Assembly: GCA_026874595.1 (NCBI GenBank)
Contig: CM049313.1
Location: forward strand, 46,094,659 to 46,158,658
DNA length: 64,000 nucleotides
Origin: Sipunculus nudus
Taxonomy: Eukaryota > Annelida > Sipuncula > Golfingiida > Sipunculidae
Reading direction: 5' to 3'
Of this stretch, positions 26,201 through 36,825 are shown piece after piece; the first letter of the stretch is position 1, and every line of letters begins with the position of its first letter. The position numbers and the translations under genes are program-made. The notes under the pieces were generated by a model, which made no database searches, was not told where the DNA came from, and was given only the letters and a program-made list of their open reading frames with translations.

Positions 26201-29200
26201 ATATCTTTAAATACGCTAAACAACCCATCAAGTTTGGTATCAACGGAAAGTACTTTGCACTGGTAGTCCCATGTTATAAAAATCAGAGTGGCACAAGTGA
26301 GCGTTTTAGAGCAGCCTGATACGACTATTATTCATTTTTTTAAATTTCCCGTGGATTTTAAAGTGTAATATATTTTAAAAAACGCTTAACAAACCATCAA
26401 GTTTGGTATCAGCGGAAAGTACTTTTCACTGGTAGTCCCATGGTATATAAATTAGAGTGGCACAAGTGAGCGTTTTAGAGCAGTCAGATACGACTCTTAT
26501 TCATTTTTTTAATTTCTCTTGGATTTTAAAGTCGTATCAGGCTGCTCTTAAACGCTCACTTGTGCCACTCTAAAATTCATACCATATAAATAACAGTAAA
26601 AAGTACTTTCCGTTGTTACCAAACTTGATTGGTTGTTTAGCGTAATTAAAATTTTATAACACTTTAAAATTCACGCTAAATTAAATAAAAATTGAATAAT
26701 AGTCGTATTTCACTGCTCTAAAACACTCACTTGTGCCACTCTAAAATTCATACAATGTGACTACCAATAAAAAGTACTTTCCGTTGATACCAAACTTGAT
26801 GGGTTGTTTAGCGTAATTAAAATTTTATAACACTTTAAAATTCACGCTAAATTAAAATAAAATTGAATAATAGTCGTATCTGACTGCTCTAAAACGCTCA
26901 CTTGTGCCACCCTAAAATTCATACCATGTGACTACCAGTAAAAAGTTCTTTCCATTTATACCAAACTTGATGGGTTGTTTAGCGTATTTAAAGATTAATA
27001 ACACTTTAAAATTTACGCTAAATTTAAAAAAAAATGTATAATAGTCGTATCTGACTGCTCTAAAACGCTCACTTGTGCCACTCTAAAATTCATACCATAT
27101 GAATAACAGTAAAAAGTACTTTCCGTTGATACCAAAATTGATTGGTTGTTTAGCGTAATTAAAATTTTATAACACTTTAAAATTCACGATAAATTAAAAT
27201 AAAATTGAAAAATAGTCGTACCTGACTGCTCTAAAACGCACACTTGTGCCACTCTAAAGTTCATACCATGTGAATACCAGTAAAAAGTCCTTTCCGTTGA
27301 TACCAAACTTGATGGGTTGTTTAGCGTATTTAAAGATGTATAATACTTTAAAATTCACGCTAAATTAAAAAAAAATTGAATAAAAATCGTACTTGACTGC
27401 TCTAAAACGCTCACTTGTGCCACTCTAAAATTCATGCCATGTGACTACCTGTTAAAAGTACTTTCCGTTGATACCAAACTTGATGGGTTGTTTAGCGTAA
27501 TTAAAATTTGATATCACTTTAAAATTCACGCTAAATTAAAATAAAATTGAATAATAGTCGTATTTGACTGCTCTAAAACACTCACTTGTGCCACTCTAAA
27601 ATTCATACAATGTGACTACCAATAAAAAGTACTTTCCGTTGATACCAAACTTGATTGGTTGTTTAGCGTAATTAAAATTTTATAAAACTTTAAAATTCAC
27701 GCTAAATTAAAATAAAATTGAATAATAGTCGTATTTGACTGCTCTAAAACGGTCACTTGTGCCACTCTAAAATTCATACCATGTGACTACCAGTAAAAAG
27801 TTCTTTCCGTTTATACCAAACGTGATGGGTTGTTTAGCGTATTTAAAGATGTATAATACTTTAAAATTCACGCTAAATTAAAAAAAAAATGAATAATAGT
27901 CGTATCTGACTGCTCTAAAACGCACACTTGTGCCACTCTAAAATTCATACCATGTGAATACCAGTAAAAAGTCCTTTCCGTTGATACCAAACTTGATGGG
28001 TTGTTTAGCGTATTTAAAGATGTATAATACTTTAAAATTCACGCTAAATTAAAAAAAAATTGAATAAAAATCGTACTTGACTGCTCTAAAACGCTCACTT
28101 GTGCCACTCTAAAATTCATACCATGTGACTACCTGTTAAAAGTACTTTCCGTTGATACCAAACTTGATGGGTTGTTTAGCGTAATTAAAATTTTATATCA
28201 CTTTAAAATTCACGCTAAATTAAAATAAAATTAAATAAAAGTCGTATTTGACTGCTCTAAAACGCTCACTTGTGCCACTCTTAATTTCATACCATGTGAC
28301 TACCAGTAAAAAGTACTTTCCGTTGATACCATACTTAATGGGTTGTTTAGCGTAATAAAAATTTTATAACACTTTAAAATTCACGCTAAATTAAAATAAA
28401 ATTGAATAAAAGTCGTATTTGACTTCTCTAAAACGCTCACTTGTGCCACTCTAAATTCATACCATGTGACTACCTGTGAAAAGTACTTTCCGTTGATACC
28501 AAACTTGATGGGTTGTTTAGCGTATTTAAAATTTTATAACATTTTTTATATCAAGCAGATTTAAAAAAAAAGAATAATAGTCGCATTATTAGTATTATTA
28601 ATAGTGAAATTTGTCTATTAGAAAGCGTGTATTGGCACCGTTTGATATACATGATCTTGACGAAGCCTTGAGGGCAGCGATGATCAGCGAAATACACTGT
28701 AAAGCGGTGAACAGAAGGCTGGTCAGGGAAATATGTTTCCGGCTAAAAGCGGAGGAAGAGCCGGCATTCACGGAGCATTTTCACGAAAAATGGACCTCGG
28801 ACGTCCGTCGAACTTCACAGTCGTGGTCAAGTTTGTCTTAAATAATTTTGTCTAAATTGTTTCATTGCCTATTGCCGGAGAGCACACAGAAAGCACATAC
28901 TGTTCTGTCATTATAAGATACTGGGCAGGTATATAGGCATGCCATGATTATTGTACATTATAGTGACACCTCCGCCGAATCCGTTAGCTTGTATACCCTC
29001 GGATGTACGTGGGGGACCGCCATGGAAAGTATTCTGGCAAGGTCAAGGCCATGGCAGGTCAACCGCATACCTGCTGTGCGCTATGTTAGAACAAAACAAT
29101 GTATTTTGTGTACAGCTATTGCCAATACTCACATATTCTACCTTTAAAGTTTAAGACAACACTCATCAAAGGAATAGTCAGGAAAATACTAAGTATGCGG

Positions 29201-31958
29201 ATTTGGACCGCTCAAGGATATAGTTCACGCCAGAAATCCATCCCAGTTGGCGTGGTATGAGGTATTTGTCATAAAGTTCACTTTCTAGTTACATTACTGT
29301 CCGAACCTGGTCATATTTGATGTTTTGCAACATGTCAAGCCCACACAAAACACATTATTATGGCAAATCAATGTATTATTTGTGGAAACTGTGATCATTT
29401 CTTGGATGAGTCAGTAGAAATGGCAACCCTGTGGATTTCCGTCGAACTTCACAATAATTGGTGGTATATATCAGAGGGCCACAGATACATCCGAGGTTGG
29501 AAGCCAACAGATTCGGCCGTGATGTTCCGAGTGAATTATTGTGATGAAGTATAAACAATGATGGTACGGACTATGTATAATACAAGCTTAATGTCACTAA
29601 CGGAAGTGATTGCCCTATTCTGAAAAGGTTTCATCTCCAGACCAAACTTTGGAAGCAATAATGGAGTCACTCATGAAAAATGTAATTTGAAGTTGTTACG
29701 GAACCTAATATAAACAGATCACGTATGCTTGATGAACACAAATTCTGTAACGGAGATAAAAAAAATCAGATTCCGTAACACTAGGCAGCGTGAAATGTCT
29801 AGGGGAATGAATAAAGAAGTCAGTGTTTTTTTGGTAAACAAATAACTATAGTTTATTCTTAAAACAACCCTAACATTACAATACACTAAATCAATACAAT
29901 TATACAGTAAAACAGCGGTATTCCAACAAATCAATACAATCACACAGAAAATAATGTGCACAGTACCTGGCCACCAACACCGTCACAACGATACGTTCTT
30001 TAAATGTATACTCTCGGAGAATGACAGTCCAGTGTAAAGCTCTTGTTACAATCCAGAAAGTAACCTGAAGTCCCAATGCACAACATCCTGAACGTCTGAA
30101 GAAAATCTATAATTCCCGCACAAGTCGGATAATATCCCAGAAACTGACACACGCTTCTGCGTCCGCTGGAAAACTTCTCTGCTATCTGCCCCCGGCTATA
30201 AAACACAGCCCCTTTATATACTCTTAACCCCAAGCCGAGAATTTTCCTCTCCTCGAACAGTCTATAAGATCTTACACAACACAGTAAACACGCGCAGAGA
30301 CAGACAATGGTGTACACGTGACTCACGACCAGGCGAGAAAGCCCAAGGCCAGCATGACGACGAGAATTCAACCAGTACGGATTAAACATAGAATGCAACA
30401 GACGGCCCGGCGAGGGTGTCACAAGACGAGTTACGCCCGTGTCACACAATAAAAAGATCACCTGTAACAAAGTGTAACCTTTTATCTAATTGATACAGCA
30501 TGAATGTCGAGGATCCTCTCTCGGTCACTGGCAGTGCCCCGATCGTGGACCCTATGAATATCCTGGCATTCAATTGGAAGACGAAAAGGAGAGTCCAGGG
30601 GGCTCAGGCCAAAATTTTGGAGAGTCAAATAGTATTTTGAAGCGTTTATACTCCATAAGGGGGGGGGGATCTGTGTCAAAGTTGTCACAGGTTGGAAAAG
30701 GCTGCTCTTATTAAACAACGGACCGGGTAGTCTTTGGTTTAACGTGCTAAAGTAGAAATTGTGTGGTTTTTGATCACGCACTCATCGTATCGGCACTTTG
30801 GTATGCAACAAAACACAAGACAGTGGCTAAGCAACAAGGAGTATATATCAATATAAAGAATAAAATACAGATTTCAACACCACCTTCCAGTTCGGGTTTC
30901 TAGCCTGTTACGCCTCACACCGTATTAAATACACTTTTTGCACACTAAATACTCTAGTAAAAACACAGAGTCCCATTGAACGGTCTCTACACCTCCTAGC
31001 AATGCTGGTCCCCGGCAGGAGCACCTCTCTGGTCCCCGGCTGGTGGCAATTCTCTGGACTCCGGCTAGTGGCACCTCTCTGACACTGGGTGGCAGAACTC
31101 TCTGGAAACCTGTCTGGTAACAGGATCGCAGCCCATCTCTGGACACCTCTTTGATCAGTGGGTGGCAGCCCATCTCTTGACATCTCTCTGGTAACTGGAT
31201 GGCAGCTTCTCTGTGCACCTCTCTGGTAACTGGGTGGCAGCACCTCTTTGGACACCTCTCTGGTCACAGGGTGGCATGACCTTTCTTGACACCTCCCTGG
31301 TCATGAGGTGGCAGCACCTCTCTGGTCATTGGGTTGCAGCATCTGGACACCGGCGGGCAGCAAGGCTTCTGCACTCTGCAGGCTTCACAGACTGTTTGTT
31401 CTAACAATACTTGTGCGCTCTTTAAATATCCTTAGATTCTCTGGAGGCTCATTTATATTCATAAGACTCATACAAAGACTGGCCCGCTTTTTCTACTATG
31501 GCCAATCAAAATACCCGAGCACGCTGAATACTAAATAGGCTGGGAACAAAAATACGCTAACCCTCAAAGCGCTCGCCATAACAATGGCATAACTGGACCT
31601 GCAGCGGGCTTGGTAATTTTTTTTTTAATACCGCCATTGTTACACAAACCTGATAAAACACGATTCATTTCGTGACAAAATTCTGGTTTAGTATCTTATC
31701 TAATGTGTCATTATAAGGTTATCTGATTCAAGTGAAATTGCGGGTCAATTGTCAGCACAGTTTTTTAGTGGTTTGTTTGAGATAATCGGCATCAATGAGA
31801 CACTGCTACAGGTGCAAGCTGTCAACCTCTAGGTCCAAGAGCTAGAAAATCCGGGAACCGGGCGAGAACCGGGCGTCCAATTAGATTTCGAGATAAACAG
31901 ACGCTCAACCCCGCGTTCCATAAAGAAATGTTTATATAAACATATATATATATATATT

Positions 31959-32021
<63 letters not shown>

Positions 32022-32164
32022 AACTACTAAGACATCCGGCCATTATTTGCTGAATAATATTGATCATGGGCCAGTTGAGTGTACGTACTTTATGGTGTTT
32101 ATATTTCATTCTACTTACCACTGGCAGTCAGAACTTGTAAAATAAATGGGATGACAAATTTCAT
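15772..32164 (-). CDS. Ig gene A: secreted/GPI-anchored single V-set Ig protein, 4 exons, 162 aa
   Basis: Exons 32119-32164, 23235-23495, 19240-19329 and 15772-15863 (46, 261, 90, 92 nt) join to 489 nt with canonical GT-AG borders; all introns are phase 1. Residues 1-15 (MKFVIPFILQVLTAS) form a signal peptide. About 16-132 form one V-set Ig domain: first Cys39 in NWQVIC, second Cys114 in DVKIEDGGVYVC, with a DRYTY...LLIT strand between. The usual core Trp after the first Cys is not obvious. N-glycosylation sequons: N67, N91, N128. About 143-162 (RIAFPWMVLLLTTAVPMFF) is a hydrophobic tail ending one residue before the stop, the form of a GPI-attachment signal. Cell-surface recognition or adhesion is inferred. 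It pairs with gene B in architecture. Intron 1 (8.6 kb) contains a foldback transposon. No mRNA is available; the exon model rests on homology to gene B and splice sites. Confidence 0.85.
17703..18540. mobile_element. 838-bp hAT-like non-autonomous transposon with 8-bp target duplication
   Basis: The ends are tagggctg and cagcccta, perfect 8-bp inverted termini. gtacagac flanks both sides (17695-17702 and 18541-18548), a perfect 8-bp target duplication. An 8-base duplication and TAGGGCTG-type ends are characteristic of hAT elements. Subterminal sequence is rich in atcgat/cgatac words, possible transposase-binding sites. There is no transposase frame; the interior includes a 17-base G-run. It sits in intron 3 of gene A. 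Confidence 0.9.
18581..18611. repeat. 31-bp imperfect palindrome at end of R3
   Basis: tagctcagatgac pairs with gtcagctgagcta around a 5-base loop. A close relative (agctcagatgacttatattc then agctgagct) lies at about 22831-22860, again just after a cagacggac tract, so this is a repeat terminus. Confidence 0.75.
18617..19239. other. Gene A intron 3, remainder
   Basis: AT-rich; contains a short CA/CACACG-rich tract at about 18990-19032 (minus-strand TGTG). No exon recognised. Confidence 0.5.
19240..19329 (-). CDS. Ig gene A exon 3 (strands F-G)
   Basis: 90 nt, phase 1 to phase 1, acceptor tcctccag, donor gtgggt. It encodes (D)VKIEDGGVYVCEM followed by a polar stretch with the NFT sequon. Length is identical to gene B exon 3. 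Confidence 0.88.
19330..20420. other. Gene A intron 2, left part
   Basis: AT-rich intron; an 18-base G-run at about 20247-20265. No exon or repeat partner noticed. Confidence 0.5.
20421..20490. repeat. (AT)n microsatellite
   Basis: About 70 bases of pure AT dinucleotide in gene A intron 2. Confidence 0.98.
20755..21796 (+). repeat. Dispersed family D, copy 2
   Basis: Counterpart of 10095-11085 (see blocks listed there). The inter-block sequence at 20870-21440 is not shared with copy 1. The counterpart of the copy 1 ATG reads ataaacgg, so no conserved coding frame exists. In gene A intron 2. Confidence 0.7.
21840..22864. repeat. Dispersed repeat with a relative at 60.9-62.4 kb, R3-type hairpin end
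   Basis: Blocks here recur in the 60.95-62.33 kb region: ggcatcttcc-attatttcttgaa with the aagttttacatattggag block, and tgctgtgaaaataaaatcaac with a tacagggag-type block. A G-run of about 14 is at 21998-22011. The right end has the cggacagacagaaggacag tract and the agctcagatgac / agctgagct hairpin. Confidence 0.6.
23178..23215. repeat. (GA)n microsatellite
   Basis: About 38 bases of GA immediately downstream of gene A exon 2, 20 bases past the donor site on the minus strand. Confidence 0.97.
23235..23495 (-). CDS. Ig gene A exon 2 (V-set strands A-E)
   Basis: 261 nt, phase 1 to phase 1, from a gtaacacag acceptor to a gtaaga donor. It starts (V)AGFPSVRLW, aligning with gene B (V)AASPSVKLS, which decides between two neighbouring AG acceptors. 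It contains Cys39 and ends RTSLLIT. A (GA)n microsatellite lies immediately downstream in the intron. Confidence 0.88.
24480..26530 (+). repeat. Left tandem array of foldback element, 12 x ~170 bp
   Basis: Each unit carries acaacccatcaagtttggta, tcaacggaaagtac, actggtagtc, gtggcacaagtga and cgttttagagcagtc. The outermost units keep a gtgaattttaaagtgtcata form, closer to the right array; inner ones have diverged to a cgtggattttaaagtgttat form. Confidence 0.93.
26531..28560 (-). repeat. Right tandem array of foldback element, 12 x ~170 bp, inverted
   Basis: Same unit in reverse complement: gactgctctaaaacgctcac, ttgtgccactctaaaattca, gtactttccgttgatacc, aacttgatgggttgtttagc. Twelve copies of the gggttgtttagcgta word were counted between 26630 and 28520. 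Confidence 0.93.
28834..29690. other. Gene A intron 1, no feature recognised
   Basis: Short overlapping open frames only; no family resemblance. Confidence 0.45.
29691..31650. repeat. Probable degenerate mobile element with 36-37-bp internal tandem repeat
   Basis: GC-richer than its surroundings and unlike the adjacent intron. At about 30990-31345 a unit of about 36-37 bp repeats imperfectly (cacctctctggtaactggg, tggcagcacctctctgg variants). Its right border near 31640 has a gccattgtt / aacaatggc inverted pair. The reading frames through the tandem part are repeat artefacts. Ends and superfamily could not be fixed. Confidence 0.45.
31942..32017. repeat. (AT)n microsatellite
   Basis: AT/TA dinucleotides with two short interruptions, about 100 bases inside intron 1 from gene A exon 1. 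Confidence 0.95.
32119..32164 (-). CDS. Ig gene A exon 1 (signal peptide)
   Basis: 46 nt from ATG to a gtaagt donor, phase 1. It encodes the hydrophobic leader. The length equals gene B exon 1 exactly. It lies 8.6 kb from exon 2, so linkage is inferred from phase, leader character and the matching gene B structure. Confidence 0.75.
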
Positions 32165-34261
32165 CTTGAATTGCCGAACAAGAAGATTTTGCTACCAGCT
32201 TTGCAGATCAAACTTGACAGTTGTAAAACAACTTAACTATGGATTTATGGTTTGGCACGACGAACCAGGAAGGTGTTTAAACGTCCGAAAACAATAATTC
32301 TATCCGGGATGAGAATGTATGGGGAGGCTGGCAAAGAGAGATGGAAATCTTGAATGATAATATCATGTTTGTCAACACACGCGGTGATCCAAACAAAGCA
32401 TTATTTGTCAGACATCACCAGCTGCGCATGCTCGCGGAATAGGTAGAATAACCTTCTTGAAATATGAAGTTTGTCTGAATCCAAATCCAGATGTAACATT
32501 AGCTTTTGATTGAATTTATGTCTGTTTGTCTGTATTTAAAAGGCCAAAACTGTATTTGAAAGAATATTTGAGGAGAAATTGTGTGCGTTGTAAAAAAATT
32601 TGATGAACTGCTTAAGTATAGAATAAGGAGACATTAACGTGACATTAAAATTAATGAGGGAATAAGGACCTTGAACTTTTTTTATTTTACAATCTTCCGG
32701 GTTTTGTTGCCATGTGATATATGGCAATTCTTCTTTAATAGTTACATATTTTAGAATATTTAAGACCAAACCAATCAGCTGCTTTTATACATGCTTTTCT
32801 TCGTACATGTGATAAATGACCTTGACGATCATCAATGGAACTGAGACATGAGAAAAGACTGCCTTCTGAGATATTGGCATTGCGTTTCTAAAACAGTGTG
32901 CATTATATGAATTTGGTCTAATGCCGATTCATTAAACCTGTGCATAGATTTATAAAACCACTATTATAATCTCATGGGTCAGTTATGATGGTACCATGAG
33001 GGATGAACTAGATCCTACTGATAAAGTATATCCTGAAGCAATATGATACAAGATGGTAGATTAGAATCCCCTCTAGTAAAAGCAGATAACTGAAAACACT
33101 TTTTTGAATATTTTAGCACACTCAGGTTTCAAAATATAAAAAAAAATGATTTCAACTAAGGCCTGAAATAATGCTGGATATAATGTAAGGCATTTAAGCT
33201 ATATATGCAAAATATTTCGTGAATACATGTATAACATTAGCAGGCATTTTCGTCTGTGGGTATCCATACACGAGCGAATACATTTATTTATCCATACTAT
33301 CACGAGAAAGTCCCCTTGATTAAATTAGTTTGAATATAAGTACATTTACACGACTTAAGAAGGAGTGCAAATGTATTGTTGTAAGCAATTTAATATCAAT
33401 AGGTTTTTTCACAGTATCAGCAATGTTCACTCTTCACACAGAACATCGAAGGTTTTCTTGGTCACATGCATGGATTTTTTTTAACAATAAACGGTTTCGA
33501 CCCGTCAATCATGAGCAACAGCCAATCAGAGGTGTACAAACGACCACATGCCGTCAAATGTTCATTGCTAGGTGCGAGGAACCTAGGCCTTGCTTGAAGC
33601 GGCACATATTTGAGTAAAATTGACAATAAAAAAAAAAAAAATGGTAATCAAATGTGGCAAATGTATTTTAAGAAATGCTGGCAATTATTCCCAAAAGAAA
33701 AAAATAAATGACATTCTATGTCAAACCAAGTATATGCGCTGAGAAACGGATAGCGCCAGCAAAGAGGCCGAAGTAGGATATTGCAAAGTGAACCATGCAC
33801 TGGGTTCAAAAACCCGGCCTTTTTAATTAAGGTGCGTGTACAGGCTGTCACCACCGGCACTCTTCCAAAAATTAAACGCTATGTTTAATTTTTACATAGC
33901 AACAGTATCCAAGTAGGCTTGGCTTTCTTCGACAGTCCCTGAGACCACTTGGTTGTTATTAGTGTAGATTTCGGTTTAAATTTGTTACTTTTCTGTGTCC
34001 ATTCTTATAACGTTTTAATACTTGTCTGACATTTTCCTTGCTTTTTCACACTATATGGTCCATCTCTTTATTATTTACTTAATATTTTAGATAAGCAGGC
34101 AAAGAGCCCCCGTCGACACAGTTTCTGATTGGTTGATATGTTTATTAATGGTGTCTTCAGATGGTGACACCGCTGACGTAACAACGGTTCACCAAATCAC
34201 CCATGTACTTAAAACGTAGCCCGAAACCGATGTCCCTTCGCTGTCGAGCCCACGAAGGGTG
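32165..34261. other. Upstream flank of Ig gene A
   Basis: It should hold the gene A promoter; no TATA or initiator could be assigned with confidence. A repeat block near 32760-32830 (cagctgcttttatacatg...) resembles 15437-15490. No other exon is recognised. Confidence 0.5.
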
Positions 34262-35225
34262 TTTCTTGCTTGTGCGCCCCCCAATCTGTTATATAAGCGC
34301 CCCCCTCGGTTCTGTTTTATTAGCGCCCCCGTTCTGTTATATAAGCGCCCTCTCTCGGTTTAGTTATATTATCGCCCCTCCAATTTGTTATATAAGCGCC
34401 CCCCCCCCCCCCGGTTTAGTTATATTAGCTCCCCCTCCGTTTATTTTATACAAGCGCCACCCTCGGTTTTGTTATATTATTGCCCCATCCCCGTTCTGTT
34501 ATATAAGCCCCCCACCCAGTTTTGTTATATTAGCGCCCCCTCCGTTTTGTTATATATGCGCCTCCCTCACCGTTTTGTTATATTAGCGCCGCCCTCCATT
34601 TACGTTATATTAACGTCCCCTTCTGTCATATAACCCTTCCCCCCCCTCGGTTTTGTTATATTAGCCGCCGCCCCTTCTGTTATATAAGCGCCCCCCTTGG
34701 TTTAGTGATATTTGCGCCCCCTCCGTTTTGTAATATTAGCGCCACCCTCGGTTTCGTTATATTAGCGCCCCCCCCCCCCCTTTCTGTTATATAAGCGCCC
34801 CCTACATTTTGTTAAATAAGCCCCCCCCCCCCCTCAGTTTAGTTATATAAGCGGCCCCTCCGTTTTGTTATATAAGCGCCACCCTCGGTTTTGTTATATT
34901 ATTGCTCCTGCCCCGTTCTTTTATATAAGCACCCTCCCCCCGGTTTTGTTATATAAGCGCCCTCTCCGTTTTGTTATATATGCGCCTCCCCTCGGTTATG
35001 TTATATAAACCCCCCCCCCCCAGTTTTGTAAAATTAGCCGCCGCCGCCGCCGCCCTCCCCCCTCTTGTTATATAAACGCCCCCTCGGTTTAGTGATATTA
35101 GCGCCCCCCCCCCTCGGTTTTGTTATATAAGCGTCACCTTCGGTTTTGTTATATTAGCGCCCCCCGTTCTGTTATATAAGCGCCCCCCTTCGTTTTGTTA
35201 TGTTACTATTAGCGCCCCCTCTTCC
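34262..35225. repeat. C-rich minisatellite, ~38-45-bp units
   Basis: Units of the form ggttttgttatattagcgcc followed by a variable C-run alternate with gttctgttatataagcgcc. Length varies mainly through the C-run (4 to about 17) and imperfect copies. About 23-25 copies. Open frames through it are satellite artefacts. Confidence 0.92.
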
Positions 35226-35842
35226 TTCTCAGCCTTATATTCTCTATCCGATCCCAGTTACATCCGCGCTGGTGACACAGACGCACCCTGGCTCGGGGGA
35301 ACGGTTCGACATCGAAGTCCTTGATTCACTGACAATCATACCACAGCTTAATCCCAGTTTGTTAATGAGGAACAGACTGGGCCTTCTGGAGGCCTAATGT
35401 TTCTCCGTGGGCGATCGTATTAACAGAATCATGATGACTCTTGGCCGATGGCACGAACAAATATTGGCTTCAGAGAGCCCATGGTGTTAACTTTTCACTC
35501 CCATTGTTTGTTTTCGCCCCATGTTTTTAAGAATATAATTCAACATTAAACTTTTAGTATGAATATAGGTGTGCAAATCTTTAACATTGAAAAATATTGT
35601 GTAACATATTTATGATTTTTACATGTGGAACGCACTTTGATCAAATAGAATCAAATCATATTTATCCTTTGCTGATTATAGAAATAGAAATACTAACCGC
35701 AGGTTATTATGACCGCTTGTGTAGGATAAATGGGTGTTGAAATAACGCAGGAACGAGAGCATAAAACATACTAAATACATGTTGATAAGACAGATAAATC
35801 ATATATCATTATGATATATTGATCGTTTGCTTCTGTCCGGTA
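35226..35842. other. No feature recognised
   Basis: AT-rich spacer; no repeat partner or exon noticed. Confidence 0.45.
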
Positions 35843-36078
35843 CAGGGGCGTAGCCATGGAAGCCATGGCCCCCTGCGCCCCCCCCCCCCCCCCCCGGTCC
35901 TCCCGGTCGGTACTCCCCGTCGTCCCCGAATTTCACTTTGTCCAATAATGATTACATTTCTAAAACACAATCTTGAAATTCCTTAAATTTAATAATTTAT
36001 AAATATTTTGATATATATATCTTTTACGAATGATATTTCTAACTGGAATTAAAACATTAGCATGTTGTGTGGAATGAT

Positions 36079-36139
<61 letters not shown>

Positions 36140-36149
36140 TTGAATTGCT

Positions 36150-36215
<66 letters not shown>

Positions 36216-36276
36216 TCAATTGTCTTTGCCAAATATTTCGGCCTCCTCCCCTTCCTCAGTCCTGGCTACGTCCTTT
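35843..36276. mobile_element. hAT-like MITE with GGGGCGTAGCC-type ends, carrying AT arrays
   Basis: Left end caggggcgtagccatgg, right end ctggctacgtccttt: inverted termini with one mismatch in the first bases. It contains a C-run (35878-35895) and two long AT arrays (36081-36135, 36154-36212). A right-half relative is at 53792-53876, where ttgccaaatatttcggcc is shared. No clear target duplication was found, so the superfamily is inferred from the terminal motif only. Confidence 0.55.
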
Positions 36277-36825
36277 AATATAGCACAGGCAAACAAACCC
36301 AATAAACACTCTCAGGTTAGGAGAATACACAACTGATAAAAACACAACAGGTCAAATTACATATTTGTGTCTTGCAATTACACAAGACTTTCCCCTCGCA
36401 ATTGTACAACGGCCACACAGCAGATGACGCAATAGGTCAGCTTGATGACAAGCTGAACCCGGAAAGAGTTAATCGCTGGTCACAGAGAGACTGCCAGAGC
36501 TGTCTTGTGCTGCTTGGTCGTCTGCCAGCTCATGTGAATTGACCAACCGTCATGGCTGCGTTCATTCACCCCGGGGTTATTATATTACTGATTGTTTACG
36601 CTCATCATGGTCTTCCCGCTTTACCCAGTGAGTAAAGCCGGGTGCTCACTACCCGATTTTATCAAGCGACATTGTCGGGCGATTTTTTGGACTGATTTTT
36701 TCTCAAAATCGGGGACTACCTCCATTTCCCAAACCCTCTAAACACAGGGCCCCTTTCCCTGTCGAAAGATATAGGGGCGGTGGTCGGGGTTAGGGATGGT
36801 TCACCGGACAACGGCTAGCCATAGT

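Larger units (their letters stand above)
24208..28824. mobile_element. 4.6-kb foldback element (MULE/FB-like) with 9-bp target duplication
   Basis: Inverted ends begin acgactgtgaagttcgacgg at 24208 and mirror it at 28824; flanking ggtcaagtt on both sides (24199-24207 and 28825-28833) is a perfect 9-bp target duplication. Outer arms of about 250 bp are unique-sequence inverted repeats. Inside, a ~170-bp unit is repeated 12 times in one orientation, then 12 times in the other, meeting at about 26530. This is the architecture of Drosophila FB foldback elements, which also make 9-bp duplications and are related to Mutator. No transposase frame is visible, so it is non-autonomous. It sits in intron 1 of gene A. 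Confidence 0.92.

Noticed and set aside
24480-28560. CRISPR-like array
   Set aside because: Unit of ~170 bp, both orientations, no unique spacers, animal genome context, and transposon ends with target duplication.
28611-28841. 76-residue frame ending in the right foldback arm
   Set aside because: It lies in the terminal inverted repeat and crosses the target duplication; no transposase motif.
30908-31404. Overlapping frames on both strands rich in QRG/REVS or LSGH repeats
   Set aside because: They follow a 36-37-bp tandem repeat inside a probable mobile element.
34203-34633. Proline-rich open frames
   Set aside because: Frames through the C-rich minisatellite; length changes in C-runs would break any real frame.
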